34,869 nucleotides of DNA. It comes from Nostoc sp. LPT (GTDB taxonomy: Bacteria; Cyanobacteriota; Cyanobacteriia; Cyanobacteriales; Nostocaceae). Positions 8,564-17,122 of the stretch are shown here, piece after piece. Each line of letters begins with the position of its first letter. Position 1 is the first letter of the stretch. The stretch is from positions 1 to 34,869 of the forward strand of contig NZ_JABXKF010000164.1 in NCBI RefSeq assembly GCF_017115165.1, in the 5' to 3' direction. The notes below the pieces were generated by a model. That model was given only the letters and a program-made list of their open reading frames with translations. It was not told the origin of the DNA and did no database searches. A program made the translations under genes and the position numbers.

Positions 8564-10075
8564 ATGGTAGGAGGGTTACAACAAAAACGGGTGGTAGTTG
8601 TAGGTGCTGGTTGGGCTGGTTTAGGAGCAACCTACCATTTGGCAAAACAAGGTTATGATGTGACACTTCTCGAAGCAGGCCCCTATCCCGGTGGATTGGT
8701 GGCAGGTTGGCAAACAGCCGCCGGAAAATCTGTTGAAGCTGGCATTCATGGGTTCTGGTATCCTTACAAAAATATTTTTTCTTTAATCAATGAATTAGAA
8801 ATGAATCCTTTTACTACTTGGACTCGTTCTTCGCAATATTCGCCAGCAGGTTTGGAAGTTGAATCACCAATTTTTCAAGATTTACCGCGACTCCCCTCGC
8901 CACTGGGAACTTTTCTCTACACTCAGTTTAAGCGGCTGCCACTAATTGACCGTCTCAGCGCCCTGCCTTTACTTTATGCTGTTGTTGATTTTGATAATTC
9001 TGATGCAGCTTGGCGGCGCTATGACTTTGTAACTGCCCGTGAATTATTCAAAAACTTTAACGTTTCTGCACGGCTTTACCGCGAGGCTTTTGAACCAATG
9101 TTATTGGTGGGCTTGTTTGCCCCTGGCGAACAGTGTTCAGCCGCCGCAACTTTAGGGATGCTTTACTTTTTTATTCTGGCTCATCAACCCGATTTTGATG
9201 TGGTTTGGTGTCGGGGAACTGTTGGAGAAAAGATATTTCGTCCTTGGGTGGAACGTATCGAAAAAGCTGGTGTGCGAGTGTTGCCCAAGCGCCGGGTTAC
9301 AGATTTAATTGTTGATAGTAATCATCGAGCCAAGGCTGTGGTTTGTAGTGATGAAGTAATTGAAGCAGATGCCGTGATTTTTGCAGTTGGAATCACAGGG
9401 ATGAAGAAAATTGTCTCAACTAGCCCTAGTTTACAAAGCCGTGAAGAATTCCGTAATTTGAGCAATTTAGGAGCAATTGATGTTTTAGCAACGCGACTAT
9501 GGTTTGACCGTAAAATTGATATTCCTCGTCCTTCTAATGCTTGTTTTGGATTCGACGCAAGTACAGGTTGGACGTTTTTTGATTTGAATGCTCTACATGA
9601 TGAATATCGAGATGAGCCGGGAACAGTGATTGAAGCTGATTTCTATCACGCCAATCAGTTTCTGGGTTTGAGTGATGAGGAGATTTTAGCAATAGTTCAG
9701 GGTTATTTAGCAACTTGTCTGCCAGCATTTGGGGAGGCAAAGATAATTGATAGTAGTGTGATTCGGCTACCTCAAGCAGTGACTCACTTTGCACCTGGCA
9801 GCTATCGTTATATGTTGCCCGCTAAGACAAGTTTTGAGAATGTATTTATGAGTGGGGATTGGATTGTGAACCGTCATGGTTCCTGGTCACAGGAAAAGGC
9901 TTATGTTACTGGTTTGGAGGCGGCGAATTTGGTGGTGTCTTATTTGGGAGAAGGTCAGCCAGCCGAGATTTTAGCTGTAGAAGAGGATGAAGTGCATATT
10001 CAAGTGGCGCGATCGCTCAACCAAACTTTGCGTAAATTGAGTAAATCTATCCTGCCTGACTTCTGGTTGCCGTAA
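8564..10075 (+). CDS. FAD-dependent oxidoreductase of the carotenoid desaturase type
   Basis: I chose the ATG at 8564 because a strong GGAGG lies at 8554-8558; a TTG at 8552 would overlap that site. The 503-residue protein opens with the dinucleotide-binding fold VVVVGAGWAGLGA, followed by the acidic end LLEAG and PGGLVAGW, as in phytoene and zeta-carotene desaturases and other flavin amine-oxidase relatives. The C-terminal FAD motif is MSGDWIVNRHGSWSQEKAYVTGLEAA style. These enzymes oxidise membrane-bound polyenes or related hydrophobic substrates. It is not a close match to the standard CrtQ or CrtP N-terminus I know, so I do not name it. A relative acting in carotenoid ring or tail modification is possible. 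It is transcribed alone or with the DUF6464 gene 145 bases downstream. Confidence 0.8.
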   Translation: MVGGLQQKRVVVVGAGWAGLGATYHLAKQGYDVTLLEAGPYPGGLVAGWQTAAGKSVEAGIHGFWYPYKNIFSLINELEMNPFTTWTRSSQYSPAGLEVESPIFQDLPRLPSPLGTFLYTQFKRLPLIDRLSALPLLYAVVDFDNSDAAWRRYDFVTARELFKNFNVSARLYREAFEPMLLVGLFAPGEQCSAAATLGMLYFFILAHQPDFDVVWCRGTVGEKIFRPWVERIEKAGVRVLPKRRVTDLIVDSNHRAKAVVCSDEVIEADAVIFAVGITGMKKIVSTSPSLQSREEFRNLSNLGAIDVLATRLWFDRKIDIPRPSNACFGFDASTGWTFFDLNALHDEYRDEPGTVIEADFYHANQFLGLSDEEILAIVQGYLATCLPAFGEAKIIDSSVIRLPQAVTHFAPGSYRYMLPAKTSFENVFMSGDWIVNRHGSWSQEKAYVTGLEAANLVVSYLGEGQPAEILAVEEDEVHIQVARSLNQTLRKLSKSILPDFWLP

Positions 10076-10220
10076 TCTGTAGGGATGCACTGCTGTGCTA
10101 CCCTACTGTATGTATATTTCTCGCAAATTTAGTTAATCATTAATTGTAATTTAAATTCGGTAAGCTAAAGAAAGCGATCGCGATACCATCCTTGTAATGT
10201 AAATCAAATCACATAAGCTT

Positions 10221-10571
10221 ATGGAGCTAGACTCTTTACAAACTGAGGTGATTCTGACGCACCCGCGTGAGTCCCTTGGTAGAATGCAACTTGATTGGAC
10301 ACCCCAACCCGGAAACTATCTTGATTTTCAAGGTAAAACCTACGCGGTTTTAGAGCGCCGCCATAAATACAAACTTCAAGCTGGGCGCTACCGCTTGCAT
10401 AATATCGCTATTTATGTACAGTGTGCTAAACGACCATCTGAGAAGAGTTTGGTAGCAGGACGTTGGGTAATCGGTGATGCCACCTGCTGCTACAATGCTC
10501 ATTCAGAACTCATTCGCTGTGCAGTCAACCCAGATGGCCCTTGCGAATCTTGCCGCTTTTATGAGTGCTGA
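10221..10571 (+). CDS. DUF6464 family cyanobacterial protein
   Basis: This 116-residue protein is rich in basic residues in the middle and in cysteines at the end (CCYN, then GPCESCRFYEC), suggesting a small metal-binding C-terminal knuckle. The arrangement YNAHSELIRCAVNP followed by CESCRFYE matches the cyanobacteria-specific DUF6464 group as I remember it; function unknown. The ATG at 10221 is the only reasonable start. The last codons GAG TGC TGA are the first unit of a heptamer repeat (GAGTGCT), so the extreme C-terminus is shared with the repeat. Confidence 0.7.
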   Translation: MELDSLQTEVILTHPRESLGRMQLDWTPQPGNYLDFQGKTYAVLERRHKYKLQAGRYRLHNIAIYVQCAKRPSEKSLVAGRWVIGDATCCYNAHSELIRCAVNPDGPCESCRFYEC

Positions 10572-10627
10572 GTGCTGAGTGCTGAGTTAGGAGTTATTAT
10601 TCTCCCCCTGCCCCCTGCCTCATCCCC
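10564..10627. repeat. Heptamer STRR
   Basis: GAGTGCT is repeated three times from 10564, followed by a degenerate TAGGAGT unit and then a C-rich CCCCTGCC block. It begins within the final codons of the DUF6464 gene and fills the gap to the convergent fmt. The G-rich and C-rich halves could pair weakly. Confidence 0.8.
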
Positions 10628-10628
10628 G

Positions 10629-11633
10629 TCAGCTTCCCGTACCAAAAACTTCTCCCACAGTTAAGCGCATACCATTAACAAAATCCCATCCCGACTGGGG
10701 ACGTTTACCGGCTAACTGAACTTCTCGCAACAGCAATAAACCTTCCCCAGTTTGGACAATCGCGCCAATTCCTTTGGCAATGCTGACTACAACTCCCGGT
10801 TTATCTGATACATTTGACAAATCAGGCAATTTATGTATTAATTCTTGCAATTCTACTGGGAGATCGCGATCGCTTACAGAACCAAGAGGAGCAGAAGCAG
10901 TAATTTTCAACAGGTTATCGCGAAAGGTAGCCGTGCAGTTAGGGTAAAAGCCTCTAATTTGATTGTGTAATTGGATCGCACTTTTTGACCAATCCAAAGC
11001 ATAATCTGGTTTTTGAATCAGAGGTGCATAAGTCGCTGCTAAATTATCTTGAGGAATTGGTTGAATTTCTTTATGTTCCAACTTTAACAGAGTTTCCACC
11101 AATAAATCCCCACCGATCCCCGCTAGTCTGTCGGCTAAATCTTGGGCATTATCCAGTAATTCAATAGGTGTAGTGGCTATTTGGAGCATTGCGCCAGTAT
11201 CCATCCCCACATCCATTAACATAGTGGTGATCCCCGTTTCTGTCTCACCGTTATACAAACACCACTGAATCGGCGCTGCACCGCGATATTTGGGTAAAAT
11301 CGAACCATGCACATTAATGCACGCCAATTTCGGCATATTTAAGATTTTTGCCGATAAAATCTGTCCATAAGCGACAACGACAAACACATCTGCATCTAAT
11401 TGTTTGAGTTTGGTTAAAGTTTCAGTGTCTTTTTTCACCCGTTCGGGTTGCCATACTGGTAAATTTTGAGCAGTAGCGATCGCTTTTACTGGTGAAGGTG
11501 TAAGTTTATTTCCGCGTTCCCGGCGTTTATCTGGTTGGGTGATAACCGCCAGTAGCTCAAATTCTGAATGATTCAATAACTTTTCCAAGGTGGGTACAGC
11601 AAACTGGGGTGTACCAAAAAATACAATTTTCAT
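10629..11633 (-). CDS. fmt: Methionyl-tRNA formyltransferase
   Basis: The enzyme transfers a formyl group from 10-formyltetrahydrofolate to initiator Met-tRNA in the cytoplasm. It is 334 residues, the usual family length. The N-terminal formyltransferase fold begins KIVFFGTPQFAV. The active-site block is INVHGSILPKYRGAAPIQW (N107, H109), with the catalytic Asp in DVGMDTG (141-147). The C-terminal OB-like domain for tRNA binding follows from about residue 205 (YAPLIQKPDYALDWS). It is not next to def here. The long upstream gap leaves it as a single transcription unit. The identification is secure. Confidence 0.97.
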   Translation of the reverse strand: MKIVFFGTPQFAVPTLEKLLNHSEFELLAVITQPDKRRERGNKLTPSPVKAIATAQNLPVWQPERVKKDTETLTKLKQLDADVFVVVAYGQILSAKILNMPKLACINVHGSILPKYRGAAPIQWCLYNGETETGITTMLMDVGMDTGAMLQIATTPIELLDNAQDLADRLAGIGGDLLVETLLKLEHKEIQPIPQDNLAATYAPLIQKPDYALDWSKSAIQLHNQIRGFYPNCTATFRDNLLKITASAPLGSVSDRDLPVELQELIHKLPDLSNVSDKPGVVVSIAKGIGAIVQTGEGLLLLREVQLAGKRPQSGWDFVNGMRLTVGEVFGTGS

Positions 11634-12606
11634 TAATAATTAGTTGTTAGTCGTGAGTCATTAGTTAATCGTAAGTGCGCCCCTCATAACTGACAACATT
11701 TCAGTTGCATGTTGAAACAGAATGCACTGAGCCAGCATCTAGCAGGCTCCTGGATTCGGGACGGCAGTTGCAAAACACAGTTGTTCGCTGTAAATAATAT
11801 TCGCTGTTTGGTGGTACAATATTTTCGTATTCATGAAACCAAAGGCTGCTTGATTAACTTAATTGTTAAGTTAACAAGTGTAATAGCTAAGTATCAGCCG
11901 CATCTGCCTCTAGTAAACCTAATCACTTAGTGGTTTTTCGTTGTGAGTCGCTAGAGCATCTACCGAGTGAATTTTGTTGTGTTCCCGATCGTCTTCCCGA
12001 AATTAGCTTTAAATGTAGTTAAATTTCCGAAAAAATATTGCCTCTTCTAGCTATTTTTGTAGTTTAGATAGCAATTTATAACTTTGGGTTGCTGATAGCA
12101 ATATCTTCTGAGTATGATGTATTATGCGTCCGCTTTCCCAGGTTTTTAATTAACGCCTCACGTTACCATCATGAGGGTTTGCGCTGTTATATTTAGTGTG
12201 TAATCTAGCTTATTTGCTGTGTACTAGCGATCGCTAGTACAATCCCCGATAACTAAGTTATCTCACTCTTGTTTGCCAGCCTGATTCCTCAAACTATACC
12301 CGAAATATTTCTTAACTAAGACTTATTTTTGGTGTGGTGGAATGTAGCGACATTATATATCGTGTAGTAATTACTGAGTTCTCAGCATATTTACTATACT
12401 CGCATATTTTTGCCAAAAAATATCCAGTACCTTAGTAATAAAAGGTGTAAACAATGATACTTAATCTTTGTAAAACTCTTCAAACTTTGAAGATATTATC
12501 TCGTCATTAGTTTTAGTTTCTTGTTATACATATAACTACCACCTGCCCCATTGCTGTTGATGTATTGCTTCTCACATAGCAATTGCCCCCTCTAGAGAGT
12601 CTACAA
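11634..12606. other. Divergent intergenic region without a recognised gene
   Basis: About 970 bases separate fmt and the secreted-protein gene, which point away from each other. A short heptamer-like run (TTAGTTGTTAGTCGTGAGTC) adjoins fmt. There are several small hairpins, a perfect HIP1-centred palindrome at 12220-12241, and AT-rich promoter-like sequence near 12400-12500. The only open frame (73 codons at 11709) shows no coding character. An unannotated RNA is possible but no known family is recognised. Confidence 0.6.
12220..12241. repeat. Perfect palindrome centred on HIP1
   Basis: GTACTAGCGATCGCTAGTAC (12221-12240) is its own reverse complement, and one further base pair extends it on each side. 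HIP1 supplies only the inner eight bases, so the outer symmetry is additional. Confidence 0.8.
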
Positions 12607-13938
12607 ATGCTTAAATCCCTTTTGCTGTCGGGATGGTTCCGCACACAACCATTTCTCAATTACGTTGTCGTTGTGATACTGCTTGCACCTTTATTAGGAG
12701 CATCGGCTCACTCGATCCCAGTAAGATCCGAAGTACATAAACTAACTTCGATGACTGGAGAATCTGATGTATCAAAGGAAATAGCTGTAGTTGGGGAACC
12801 TGAGATAGCTGAAACATTAAAAACAGATCAAATCGAATCGACAACAGAAGAATTTGACTCTGTGCCAACACAAAGTACTGCTGTTCAGGAACCGCAAGTA
12901 TTACCAGCGAATAAAATTGAGTCTTCGACTCAAGTAGATAATTATTTGTCAAGCAGCGATTTAGATTTAAGCGATGTAACTGTTCCCGATTCTTTGGCAG
13001 CAGTTGAACTCGCACCATCAACAGATGTTCCTGTTAGTCAACTTAATTTAATACGCAAACTTAAAGCTGCTAATGTCAAGTCTTTAAGAGGACAAGAAAA
13101 TTATCTCTCTAGAAAAAAATTTTTTATTGAATCATTGACAGCAACTCAAGTAGCACCAGCTATTAGAGAATCTCAATCAACCACAACGACCGAAATACCT
13201 GTTGTAGAACCAGTTGATGAGTCCCAAGCAGAACAAATAGATCCCATAGGTAGTCCTCATCCGATTCCTTGGAAATGGATTACAGCAACTCAAGAAGCCA
13301 TTGCTTCTAATGGTGGTTCTGGAGTGCGTCACCATCGCAGCGTACCCGTGATTTCTCCAGATGGGAAATATGCTGTTTATAGCCGGGTACAACTGGAAGT
13401 GAAACCCCAAATGTACAACAGCCGTGTCACTAGCGTTCTGTTTGTCCAAGATATGCAAACTAAGAAATTGTGGGTGATGGCTTCAACGACTCCAGTTAGC
13501 GATCCTTTATTAAAGGTAAAGGCTGCAAAGGTAGAGTCTTTAGAAGAAACCGATACGAGCGGTAAGATCGGAGTATTAGTTCCAGTTAGCTGGTCAGAAA
13601 AAGGCGATCGCTTCTTAGCACGCAAGTTTGATGGTATATTTAACACAGGTGATTCTACAGATAGTGCAGTGATTTGGGATCGGCAAAAAAATCACACTAA
13701 CACAGTTGCTCCTGTTAGTGATGAAGAACATGAAAAAGTTGCCGTATTATTAGGCTGGAGTAAAAGCCAACCGGATCGCGTGTTATTCCGTGCAGGGGAA
13801 TTGGGCGAGGAAAAGTGGCCATTAATGCAAGTTGCTAATGATGGTAAGACTATCACTGCAACAGACAGTGATCGACCAATTACTTTTGGTAAAAAGGTGA
13901 CAGAAATTTGGGCAGGCCCACAAGTTGCCTACCGATAA
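12607..13938 (+). CDS. Secreted or membrane-anchored protein of unknown function
   Basis: I chose the ATG at 12607 over the in-frame TTG at 12583, because it places a hydrophobic stretch (NYVVVVILLAPLLGASA) close to the N-terminus as a signal peptide or anchor. A weak GAGAG precedes it. The 443-residue product then has a long low-complexity Ser/Thr/Glu/Val-rich stalk to about residue 200. From about 210 a folded part begins with PIPWKWITATQEAI, then VISPDGKYAVYSR, VLFVQDMQTKKLWVMA and VSWSEKGDRFLAR. These repeat in the manner of WD40-like/TolB-type propeller blades. It is probably exported. I do not recognise a named family, and a cell-envelope role is only an inference. A strong terminator follows, so it is the last or only gene of its transcript. 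Confidence 0.75.
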   Translation: MLKSLLLSGWFRTQPFLNYVVVVILLAPLLGASAHSIPVRSEVHKLTSMTGESDVSKEIAVVGEPEIAETLKTDQIESTTEEFDSVPTQSTAVQEPQVLPANKIESSTQVDNYLSSSDLDLSDVTVPDSLAAVELAPSTDVPVSQLNLIRKLKAANVKSLRGQENYLSRKKFFIESLTATQVAPAIRESQSTTTTEIPVVEPVDESQAEQIDPIGSPHPIPWKWITATQEAIASNGGSGVRHHRSVPVISPDGKYAVYSRVQLEVKPQMYNSRVTSVLFVQDMQTKKLWVMASTTPVSDPLLKVKAAKVESLEETDTSGKIGVLVPVSWSEKGDRFLARKFDGIFNTGDSTDSAVIWDRQKNHTNTVAPVSDEEHEKVAVLLGWSKSQPDRVLFRAGELGEEKWPLMQVANDGKTITATDSDRPITFGKKVTEIWAGPQVAYR

Positions 13939-13960
13939 ATTATAAAAAATCCTACATACT

Positions 13961-13995
13961 CCCGTTGTCAGCAGTGACGACAACGGGATTTTTTT
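13961..13995 (+). terminator. Strong rho-independent terminator
   Basis: CCCGTTGTC (13961-13969) pairs perfectly with GACAACGGG (13979-13987) and is followed by an A and seven T residues (13989-13995). It lies 23 bases after the stop of the secreted-protein gene. Confidence 0.93.
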
Positions 13996-14068
13996 ATCCT
14001 GTTCAACAACTGCTATATTGGTTTGAACGCAGTGAAACCCAATCTATTGCTCCTATCTAACTGATGCA

Positions 14069-14521
14069 TTACTGAGACTCTGGATGATTTGGTAATGTCA
14101 GTGTATGAATTAGTTTTGAAATAAACTCATAAGCTAATGATGTCAGCAAATTAGTTGTTGCTTCAACATTTGTGTTTTGGAATAGAAATGGAACGTTTTT
14201 CATTGCTGACTCAGCATAGTTATCAAATGTTTTTACATCAAGCACTGCATCAACGCTAAAATTACCTGACTGCTGAATCATCCAACCGTAATCAAGAGAT
14301 ACATTACTTATATTTCCGTTTGTATCTACCCCTATTAAAGTTACTCTAATATAACGAGTGGGATAAATAGCAATTGACGGCTCAGTTAGTTCAACCGTCA
14401 AACTAAACACTTGCGATTCCTCAGATTTTACACGAGAAACAAATAATTCCCAAGTACTTAAATCAAGAATTTTCTGCTGAACATCAGTAGCAGCTTGTCT
14501 AATTTTTGCTTCGTTTGGCAT
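14069..14521 (-). CDS. Hypothetical protein, 150 residues
   Basis: I do not recognise this family. The protein is soluble, with no signal peptide or membrane helix. It begins with a helical segment (MPNEAKIRQAATDVQQKI) and continues with alternating strand-like stretches (YIRVTLIGVDTNGN, VSLDYGWMIQQSG), then a C-terminal helix. Base composition and codon use look like those of its neighbours, and the frame is uninterrupted. It is on the same strand as minE but 110 bases past its stop, so it could be a distal member of that transcript or independent. No ribosome-binding site stands out. Confidence 0.55.
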   Translation of the reverse strand: MPNEAKIRQAATDVQQKILDLSTWELFVSRVKSEESQVFSLTVELTEPSIAIYPTRYIRVTLIGVDTNGNISNVSLDYGWMIQQSGNFSVDAVLDVKTFDNYAESAMKNVPFLFQNTNVEATTNLLTSLAYEFISKLIHTLTLPNHPESQ

Positions 14522-14631
14522 ATTGTTTCGATTGTAACGAGGTCATAAAAACTCGCAGAGTATTTGTTAGGTTTTGCTGTCTTCAACCCACCAAAATTTT
14601 ATAAAAGATATAAAAATACTTAAAATTCAAA

Positions 14632-14928
14632 CTAGAGAGGCTTATCACCTCTTTCCCATTCAGGTATGACGCCTTTGACCCGGCGGATGGGTAAATTTGC
14701 AATTAAAGCTGTGGTTCGTTGGTTGCTTTCTAAAGAGAACTCTAAGCCCTCTGTCTCAACTTCAACATAGCGACAGACTACATCTAGGATCTCTTGCCGC
14801 ATTTTTTCCAACGTTTGAGGGTCTATATCAGCGCGATCGTGAGCAATCACCAATTGCAGGCGACGTTTAACTTGAGTTCGACTGCTATCAGGGCCGCGAA
14901 AAAAAAGTTTTTCTAGAAGTTCAATCAT
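14632..14928 (-). CDS. minE: Cell division topological specificity factor MinE
   Basis: MinE stimulates the ATPase of MinD at the membrane and drives its redistribution, keeping the MinC inhibitor away from mid-cell. The 98-residue protein has the N-terminal amphipathic and anti-MinCD part (MIELLEKLFF, then the stretch ending RRLQLVIAHDRADI). The dimerisation domain follows (MRQEILDVVCRYVEVE). Length is normal. It lies 36 bases after minD in a minC-minD-minE order and is almost certainly co-transcribed. Confidence 0.96.
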   Translation of the reverse strand: MIELLEKLFFRGPDSSRTQVKRRLQLVIAHDRADIDPQTLEKMRQEILDVVCRYVEVETEGLEFSLESNQRTTALIANLPIRRVKGVIPEWERGDKPL

Positions 14929-14964
14929 TACGAATAGGTCTGGGGCAGAGACTGGAAAGGTAAA

Positions 14965-15771
14965 TTAAACAATCTTAGTCCACAACAACCTTCTTAGGCG
15001 GGCGAAGATGCTGTCTTGGGACGAGTCGATCTCCAGAAATTCGACACTTTCTCCTTCTAATCTACGAGCAATGTTCTCAAAGGCTGTGGCAGCTAAAGAG
15101 TGATTTTCCGCTAACACTAAGGGTTCGCCGCGATTGGTAGATACAATAACACGCTCGTCGTCAGGGATTACCCCGATCAGGGGAATGGCGAGAAGTTCCT
15201 GAACATCTTGCACTGACATCATATCATTTGCCTGCACCATTGCGGGTCTGATGCGGTTAATTATTAAATGAACACGCTTGATACCTTGTGCTTCTAGTAA
15301 CCCTACTACCCGATCGGCATCGCGAACTGAGGAAATTTCTGGTGTGCTGACAATTAGCGCTTCTTTGGCCGGGCCGATCGCATTTTTAAACCCATTTTCA
15401 ATCCCGGCGGGGCTATCAATAATCACGTACTGATATTTTTGCGCTAGTGCATTCACCAATAACTTCATCTGTTCGGGTGTGACTGCATCTTTGGAGCGAT
15501 TTTGGGCTGCTGGTAGGAGTACGAGATTGGGTTGGCGTTTATCTTTCACCAAGGCTTGTTCTAAACGGCACTCTCTAGCTAAGACTTCTACCGCAGTATA
15601 AACGATGCGGTTTTCCAGCCCTAACAGCAAATCCAAATTTCTCAGACCAAAATCCGCATCAACCAAAGCAACTTGACGCCCCATTTTGGCTAAAGCCATA
15701 CCCAAATTTGCTGAAACTGTGGTTTTACCCACTCCTCCTTTACCGGAGGTAATCACAATAATGCGAGTCAT
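14965..15771 (-). CDS. minD: Septum site-determining ATPase MinD
   Basis: MinD is a ParA-type ATPase that binds the membrane in its ATP form and recruits MinC. The 268-residue protein has the deviant Walker A motif GKGGVGKTT (10-18) with the signature lysine, LVDADFGLRNLD, and switch sequence VIIDSPAGIE. The C-terminus ends in a basic, hydrophobic stretch (FARLRRLLWTKIV) suited to membrane targeting. minE follows closely. minC precedes it after a 172-base gap that holds short AAGTATGAAGTAT-like direct repeats but no gene, so minDE may also have its own promoter. Confidence 0.97.
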   Translation of the reverse strand: MTRIIVITSGKGGVGKTTVSANLGMALAKMGRQVALVDADFGLRNLDLLLGLENRIVYTAVEVLARECRLEQALVKDKRQPNLVLLPAAQNRSKDAVTPEQMKLLVNALAQKYQYVIIDSPAGIENGFKNAIGPAKEALIVSTPEISSVRDADRVVGLLEAQGIKRVHLIINRIRPAMVQANDMMSVQDVQELLAIPLIGVIPDDERVIVSTNRGEPLVLAENHSLAATAFENIARRLEGESVEFLEIDSSQDSIFARLRRLLWTKIV

Positions 15772-15943
15772 GATAGAAATGCGGTCAATGAGGGTTCAGG
15801 AAATATAAAACAGTAAATTGCAGTATAAAGTATGAAGTATCGTATCAAGTATGAAGAAATATCTGTTCTCCCTGATGTGGGTGAGGCATGAATATTTGTT
15901 TTATTTCATCCTTACTTATATACTTCATTCTTTAAGTAAATAT

Positions 15944-16957
15944 TTATGGTTCTTGATTGCTCTTGGTGAATTGGTTTCTGGAAAAATCAGTAGCCCTAGC
16001 GATACGAATTCCTTGGGGCGTAATATGTGCCACCTCTGGAAAAAACTGCATTGGCGGTTTTTCTGGTGCTCTAGCTACAGCATCTGCAATTCGCAGTTGG
16101 GTTGGTTCCATTTGCAAGGCCATAATCAGACACTCACTATTGCCTCCAGCCCCAGCATGAGCGATTCCACGTAGGCGACCCCAGATGATAATATCTCCAT
16201 CTGCAATTACAATACCACCTGGATTTAAATCTCCCAAGAGAATTACTGTCCCAGGATGACGAATTTCTACTCCAGAACGGACTGTCATTTCTAAATAGAG
16301 GGCATCTTCTTGGGGGATCGCTGTAGCTGTTGGTTCGGAACTCAGGGAAGTTACGGGTTGTAATTGTTCTACTGAATACCCTAATGTCACGGCAGCGATC
16401 GCAGTTTGCCGCCGACTCGTCGAGACAGATATCAGTCGGAGTTGGACTTCACTCAAAGCTTCAGCGAGTTCTTGGAGTTGTCTGGCATCTACCAAACGGT
16501 CTTGTGCCATTAAATGCACAGGTGTATTAGATACACGGAAGCGATCGCCTGCACTCAGACGTTGCCTTATTTGTTGCCAAATATCAGACCAAGTAAGTTC
16601 TGAGGCAGATACTTGAGATTCCGAAGGCAAAATTAATAAAAGTCGTCCCTCCTTACTTTTTAACTGGACTTGAGTATTATCATTTACACGATGCCCTGGT
16701 AATGCTAACTCATCGGGATTTAAATCAGTCAGGATAAAATCCGATCCCGCATCAGTATTTGACTCTACATCTGGGTCAGCAGTATTTGATTTTAAATAAA
16801 GCAGGACAGATTTTAACTCAGCATCCGGGAGGATAGAATCTGACTCTACATCAGAAACAGTAGGATTTATCTCTATCTCAGAAAGTATAGAGTTTGATTC
16901 TGCATTCGGAAGTGCAGAATTTGACTTTAGATTGGGAATCGCAGAATCAGAAGCCAT
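15944..16957 (-). CDS. minC: Septum formation inhibitor MinC with repetitive N-terminal tail
   Basis: MinC blocks FtsZ assembly away from mid-cell. The 337-residue protein is longer than usual (about 230-260). The conserved N-domain starts near residue 90 (QVQLKSKEGRLLLILPS). The C-terminal beta-helix, which binds MinD and dimerises, is clear: LYLEMTVRSGVEIRHPGT, VILLGDLNPGG, VIADGDIIIWGRLRG and a final SECLIMALQMEPTQLRIAD. The first 80 residues are eight nine-residue repeats of the form ILPDAESNS, encoded by 27-bp tandem repeats. This acidic, probably disordered tail is not part of the family fold. The start ATG at 16957 precedes the repeats without interruption of the frame. Confidence 0.93.
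   Translation of the reverse strand: MASDSAIPNLKSNSALPNAESNSILSEIEINPTVSDVESDSILPDAELKSVLLYLKSNTADPDVESNTDAGSDFILTDLNPDELALPGHRVNDNTQVQLKSKEGRLLLILPSESQVSASELTWSDIWQQIRQRLSAGDRFRVSNTPVHLMAQDRLVDARQLQELAEALSEVQLRLISVSTSRRQTAIAAVTLGYSVEQLQPVTSLSSEPTATAIPQEDALYLEMTVRSGVEIRHPGTVILLGDLNPGGIVIADGDIIIWGRLRGIAHAGAGGNSECLIMALQMEPTQLRIADAVARAPEKPPMQFFPEVAHITPQGIRIARATDFSRNQFTKSNQEP
16727..16957 (-). repeat. 27-bp tandem repeat in the 5' part of minC
   Basis: Eight full 27-base units run from 16727 to 16942 (borders at 16753, 16780, 16807, 16834, 16861, 16888 and 16915) plus a 15-base partial unit to 16957. Typical units on the plus strand begin AGAATTTGACT or AGTATTTGACT. Unit length is a multiple of three, so each unit adds nine residues without shifting the frame. 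Confidence 0.9.
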
Positions 16958-17122
16958 GTAGTACTAGCCAAAAGACAACAGATTTTAAATTTTGGGTCGC
17001 ACCTTTGGTGCGCTGATAGCGCAACTTGGATTTTGGATTTGTGTCACTCACAAGGGGTGTTGGCGTAGCCAGATATTAGTCCGACATTAACCAAAAGACT
17101 CTTTAATCTAAAATCTCAAATC

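Noticed and set aside
11709..11930. 73-codon open frame between fmt and the secreted protein
   Set aside because: It has no ribosome-binding site, no recognisable protein features and atypical composition.
11634..12606. Known structural RNA in the fmt upstream gap
   Set aside because: I looked for tRNA, tmRNA and 6S-like features and found only short unconnected hairpins.
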